Assembly (NCBI GenBank): GCA_964569225.1
Contig: CAZMTU010000044.1
Span: 1-16,834, forward strand
Reading direction: 5' to 3'
From: CAKSQF01 sp964569225
Lineage (GTDB): Bacteria > Bacillota > Clostridia > Oscillospirales > CAG-272
DNA length: 16,834 nucleotides
In this document: one piece after another, positions 13,660-16,834 of the stretch
Numbering within the stretch: position 1 is the first letter of the stretch
Layout: every line of letters begins with the position of its first letter
The notes under the pieces: model-generated
What the model saw: the letters and a program-made list of their open reading frames with translations, nothing else
Told to the model about the DNA's origin: nothing
Databases searched by the model: none
Made by a program: the position numbers and the translations under genes

Positions 13660-14604
13660 TTATAGTTCGGATTTGCCCAGACGGTCGCCTATGGCAATTT
13701 TGCGGCCGTTGATAAAATCGGAAGCGCTCATGCGGGCTTTGCCCTCGGGCAGAACGCGGGTCAGTGCGATTACCCCATTCCCGCAGGCAACAGCGATTTT
13801 CCCGTCTGCCAGTGAAATCACCTGACCATTGTCAGCATTGATCGGACGGGACAGATGGCTCACTTCTGCCTGAACGATTTTTAACAGCTTGCCGTGAAGA
13901 GTCGTAAAGGCGAGGGGAATCGGGGAAAGACCTCGAATGCGGTTATGCAAAGCGGAAGCGCTTTCTTCAAAATTCAGCAGACAGTCGCTTTTTTCTATTT
14001 TAGCGGCATAAGTTGCAAGCGCTTCATCCTGTACCTGCGGGATCAATTCGCCCGCTTCCAGCTTTTTCAGCGTAGAGCAAAGCAATTCTGCGCCCAATTT
14101 TGCCAATCGGTCATGGACCGTTTCAAAATTGTCTTCGGGCAAAATAGGCAGAGTGGCTTTTTCCAGCATATTGCCGGTATCTATTCCATCCGCCATTTGC
14201 ATGGTAGTAACACCGGTACAGGTACAACCGTCCATAATAGCGCGCTGCATAGGCGCGGCTCCCCGGTAGGCGGGAAGCAGTGAACCGTGAAGATTGATGC
14301 AGCCGTATTGAGGTGTGTAAAGCAGATAGGGCGGAAGAATTTTTCCGTAGGCTACCACCACGATCACATCCGGCGCAAGTCTATTAAGTTCGTCTGCAAA
14401 CGCATCGTTTTTTAGGGTTTGCGGCTGAAAGACCGGAATATTTCGGGCGAGTGCTTCTGCTTTGACCGGAGTCGGGCGGAGCTGCATCCCCCTTCCTTTT
14501 TGCTTATCCGGTTGAGAAACAACGCCTATTACCGTATGGCTGTCAGCAAGCGCGCAAAGAGAGGGAACAGCAAAGTCGGGCGTTCCCATAAAAAGAATGC
14601 GCAT
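13660..14604 (-). CDS. fmt: Methionyl-tRNA formyltransferase
   Basis: Fmt formylates Met on the initiator tRNA using 10-formyltetrahydrofolate. The 314 residues match the family length. N-terminal MRILFMGTPDFAVPSL is diagnostic, followed by VVSQPDKQKGRGM. The active site is intact: INLHGSLLPAYRGAAP, with Asn104, His106 and Ser108, and MQMADGIDTGNML with Asp142. The C-terminal OB-like tRNA-binding domain begins near residue 205 (NRIRGLSPIPLAF) and ends with VLPEGKARMSASDFINGR. The start codon overlaps the def stop by one base (TGATG), and GGAGGA lies inside the end of def, so translation is coupled. Def removes the formyl group that Fmt adds. Confidence 0.97.
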   Translation of the reverse strand: MRILFMGTPDFAVPSLCALADSHTVIGVVSQPDKQKGRGMQLRPTPVKAEALARNIPVFQPQTLKNDAFADELNRLAPDVIVVVAYGKILPPYLLYTPQYGCINLHGSLLPAYRGAAPMQRAIMDGCTCTGVTTMQMADGIDTGNMLEKATLPILPEDNFETVHDRLAKLGAELLCSTLKKLEAGELIPQVQDEALATYAAKIEKSDCLLNFEESASALHNRIRGLSPIPLAFTTLHGKLLKIVQAEVSHLSRPINADNGQVISLADGKIAVACGNGVIALTRVLPEGKARMSASDFINGRKIAIGDRLGKSEL

Positions 14605-15089
14605 CAGCTATCCTCCTGCATTGCGATGATCTCGTCACGGGTCAGCATCCGTTCTGCAATGTCAATGTACAGCTTACCGTCTAAATGATCGATTTCGTGG
14701 AGGAAGGCGCGTGCGGTAAGACCGGTACCGGTTACTCGAAAGCGTTCGCCCTTGCGGTTGGTGGCTTCTACCGTTACCTCATTGGCGCGGGTACAGATGC
14801 CCCATTTGCCGGGAAGGGAAAGGCAGCCCTCGTGTCCGGTTTGGCTTCCGCTTTGTGCGACCACTACCGGATTGATAAGCTCATACACCTTGCCTGGCTC
14901 AGTTTCTACTACTACGATCCGGCGCAATACCCCCACTTGAGGCGCGGCCAGTCCACAGCCGCCCGCCTTTCGCATGGTAGCGATCATATCATCCAAAAGA
15001 ATGAGGATACGGGGGGTGATTGTATCGACTTTGCGGGAAACTTTTCGAAGAGTAGGGTCTTCTTCGGTCAGAATGTTCAGTGTTGCCAT
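14604..15089 (-). CDS. def: Peptide deformylase
   Basis: Def removes the formyl group from the N-terminal methionine of new proteins; it is a metalloenzyme. All three motifs are present: GCGLAAPQVG, EGCLSLP with the metal-binding Cys, and HEIDHLDG with the HExxH zinc/iron site and catalytic Glu. I set the start at ATG 15087-15089, because GGAGG (15097-15101) lies 7 bases upstream and the protein then begins MATLNILTEEDPTLRKVSR, as relatives do. An in-frame ATG twelve codons earlier falls in a GCCGC/GCGGC hairpin and lacks a ribosome binding site. The 161-residue product is slightly long for the family's short bacterial form. It follows priA by 54 bases and overlaps fmt by one. Confidence 0.96.
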   Translation of the reverse strand: MATLNILTEEDPTLRKVSRKVDTITPRILILLDDMIATMRKAGGCGLAAPQVGVLRRIVVVETEPGKVYELINPVVVAQSGSQTGHEGCLSLPGKWGICTRANEVTVEATNRKGERFRVTGTGLTARAFLHEIDHLDGKLYIDIAERMLTRDEIIAMQEDS

Positions 15090-15143
15090 ATCAGTTCCTC
15101 CATGCCGCCGTTCGCGGCTTCTCAAGTTTTTAATCTGTCATTT

Positions 15144-16834
15144 CTAAAGCGAGGCGGGATTTATATCAATAACGCAGGTTATTTTTTTTGCGTACTTTCG
15201 GGAGTATTCAGAAAGCAATGCCGCCAGCAGCGCACGGGTGCGGGCGTTGGCGCGGCATTTGATAATCAGCCGCATTCGATATACCTCGTTCAGCTTGTAA
15301 ACCGGCGCGTCAAACGGACCGAACAGGATCATGGAAACGTCCTTCCAGTCATGCGCCAGCATATCCTTTAGTCGCTGCGTAAGCGCGGTCAGCGCATTTC
15401 GGAGAATTGCTTCATCGGCGCAGGAAAGCTGGACCAGTGCCAGATCGCAGAAGGGGGGGAAGGTCAGTGCTTTGCGCAGGGCAATTTCGTTTTGATAAAA
15501 ACGACTGTAATCCTGCATGGCCGCCAACTGAAGCACCGGATGATCGGGACTGTAGGTCTGGATGACGGCAATTCCCGGTTTATTTCCTCTGCCTGCTCTG
15601 CCGATGACCTGTGTCAGCAGCGCGAAGGTCTTTTCGCTTGCTCTGAAATCGTCTAAATAAAGTGAATTATCTGCCATCAGTACGCCAGCCAGTGTCACAT
15701 TAGGAAAATCATGGCCTTTAGTAACCATTTGAGTGCCGATAAGAATATCTGCTTCACCCTTTCGGAATCGATCCAGCAGTACGTCATAGGAAAATTTTGC
15801 GGCAGTGGTGTCAGCGTCCATTCGAAGAATGCGGGCATTCGGAAACAGTTCTGCAAGCTCCGCTTCTGCCTTTTGGGTGCCGAATCCCATGAACTGAAAG
15901 CTGCCGTTTCCGCAGGAAGGACAACTTTCAGGGATAGGTTGACGGTATCCGCAGTAGTGGCAGCAAAGATAGGGAGAGGCCGTTCGGCGGCGTCCGGTGT
16001 GATGGGTCAATGAAACACTGCAATGGGGACAGAGCAGTACTGTTCCGCACAGCGTACAGGAAGCAAAACTGTGATAGCCCCGCCGGTTGACAAAAAGAAT
16101 GCTTTGTTGTTTGTTATCAAGCGCTTTGGCGATTCCATCCTTTAAGATGGAGCCGATCACCGGTCGGTCCGGCGATTGACTGACAGGGTCCGCTTTCATG
16201 TCGCAGATGACTGTTTCCGGTAAGCGGGCGCCTTGATAGCGTTCTTTCAGCTCTACCAAGGTGTAGCTGCCTTTTTGCGCTTTGTAATAGCTTTCTACTG
16301 ACGGAGTGGCGGAAGCCAGCAGCATCAGCGCCTTATGGTAATTGCAGCGGAAACGGGCGATATCTTTGGCATGGTAGCGGGGTGCCTGTTCCGATTTATA
16401 GGTGTGTTCATGTTCCTCATCCAGTACGATCATGCCTAAATTGGGGAAAGGGGCAAAAATCGCCGAGCGAGTGCCGATGCAAAGAGAGATTTCACCGGTC
16501 CGTATTTTTCGCCACGCGTCAAACCGTTCTCCTTGAGAGAGCGAAGAGTGCAGTACGGCAACTTGCTTTCCGTAAAAAGCACAGAAGATCGATACAGTCT
16601 GCGGGGTAAGCGCAATTTCAGGAACCAGCAGGATGACCTGTCTGCCGGAAGCAATCACCTTGTCGATAGCGGCTTTGATCACCAGTGTTTTACCGCTGCC
16701 GGTGACGCCGTGAAGTAGAGCGGCCTTCGGCGTGTGACTGTTGAGCAGTTCGGTAAGAATATCGCAGGCGGCCTGCTGCTCGACGGACAAGCGGACTGGC
16801 GGGACATCGGCCGCTTCGGTTTGGTATGGCATGC
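15144..16834 (-). CDS. priA: Primosomal protein N', replication restart helicase (3' part)
   Basis: PriA is the DNA helicase that reloads the replisome at stalled forks. The frame runs off the right edge of the window, so the N-terminal DNA-binding domain (about 170 residues) is outside. The ATG at 16832 is probably internal. Numbering from there: Walker A GVTGSGKT (42-49), DEEH box in IVLDEEHEHTYK (138-141), SATPSVESY, then a zinc-binding insert with eight cysteines (CTLC, CPHC, CHYC, CPSC between 259 and 307), which is a PriA signature. Helicase lobe 2 follows with GTQMVTKGHDFPNV and VIGRAGRG. The end has the C-terminal domain with LFGPFDAPVYKLNEVYRMRLIIKC. The 562 visible residues fit a protein of about 730-750. 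It is the most upstream visible gene of the operon; its promoter lies outside. Confidence 0.96.
   Translation of the reverse strand, partial: MPYQTEAADVPPVRLSVEQQAACDILTELLNSHTPKAALLHGVTGSGKTLVIKAAIDKVIASGRQVILLVPEIALTPQTVSIFCAFYGKQVAVLHSSLSQGERFDAWRKIRTGEISLCIGTRSAIFAPFPNLGMIVLDEEHEHTYKSEQAPRYHAKDIARFRCNYHKALMLLASATPSVESYYKAQKGSYTLVELKERYQGARLPETVICDMKADPVSQSPDRPVIGSILKDGIAKALDNKQQSILFVNRRGYHSFASCTLCGTVLLCPHCSVSLTHHTGRRRTASPYLCCHYCGYRQPIPESCPSCGNGSFQFMGFGTQKAEAELAELFPNARILRMDADTTAAKFSYDVLLDRFRKGEADILIGTQMVTKGHDFPNVTLAGVLMADNSLYLDDFRASEKTFALLTQVIGRAGRGNKPGIAVIQTYSPDHPVLQLAAMQDYSRFYQNEIALRKALTFPPFCDLALVQLSCADEAILRNALTALTQRLKDMLAHDWKDVSMILFGPFDAPVYKLNEVYRMRLIIKCRANARTRALLAALLSEYSRKYAKKITCVIDINPASL

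Noticed and set aside
15090..15125. Longer N-terminus for peptide deformylase starting at 15125
   Set aside because: The extension overlaps a GC hairpin, lacks a ribosome site and is unlike family N-termini; the downstream ATG has an excellent site.
14685..15371. A 228-codon plus-strand open frame across def and the end of priA
   Set aside because: It lies wholly antisense to two well-supported genes and shows no family motif or ribosome site; it is a shadow of their codon bias.
1..16834. CRISPR arrays, tRNA or rRNA genes, insertion sequences, prophage or defence genes
   Set aside because: No spaced direct repeats, no tRNA-like cloverleaf, and no transposase, integrase or known defence motif was found by reading both strands.

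Overview
The window looks like chromosomal DNA from a Gram-positive, low-to-moderate GC bacterium of the class Clostridia, possibly an uncultured Oscillospirales-type gut organism. The grounds are a GatCAB amidotransferase subunit, the Firmicutes-type cluster priA-def-fmt-rsmB, strong AGGAGG-type ribosome binding sites, TTGACA/TATAAT-type promoters, intrinsic terminators with U tracts, and a lipoprotein with a type II signal peptide. The exact lineage is inference. No tRNA, rRNA, CRISPR array, phage gene or intact insertion sequence was seen.

Layout, left to right: the 3' part of gatB (+); mscS with its own promoter and a bidirectional terminator (+); an AT-rich GNAT acetyltransferase (-) flanked by gene-poor stretches; the lysine/diaminopimelate pair dapA-dapB (-, dapA first) with a terminator-like hairpin between the genes; queA (+) behind a well-formed promoter and a structured leader; a small proline-rich orphan protein (+) with its own terminator; a large SGNH-hydrolase lipoprotein (-); a divergent ADP-ribose-type Nudix hydrolase (+); a three-gene sensory operon (-) of response regulator, histidine kinase and six-helix membrane protein; and finally rsmB, fmt, def and the 3' three quarters of priA (-), read in the order priA, def, fmt, rsmB.

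The housekeeping parts fit together. GatB, Fmt, Def, RsmB and QueA all serve translation: tRNA amidation, initiator formylation and N-terminal processing, rRNA methylation and wobble-base modification. DapA and DapB begin the diaminopimelate branch that feeds lysine and peptidoglycan. MscS, the two-component system and the lipoprotein act at the envelope.

No large undescribed system is evident. The parts most worth a second look are: the dapA/queA intergenic region, where a structured GC-rich block lies between two promoters that face each other; the inverted repeat and repeated TGTAAA motifs upstream of the response regulator; the orphan proline-rich protein with a possible RBS-masking hairpin; the repeated N-terminal module of the SGNH lipoprotein; and a shared CTGCCGC core in three terminator stems.
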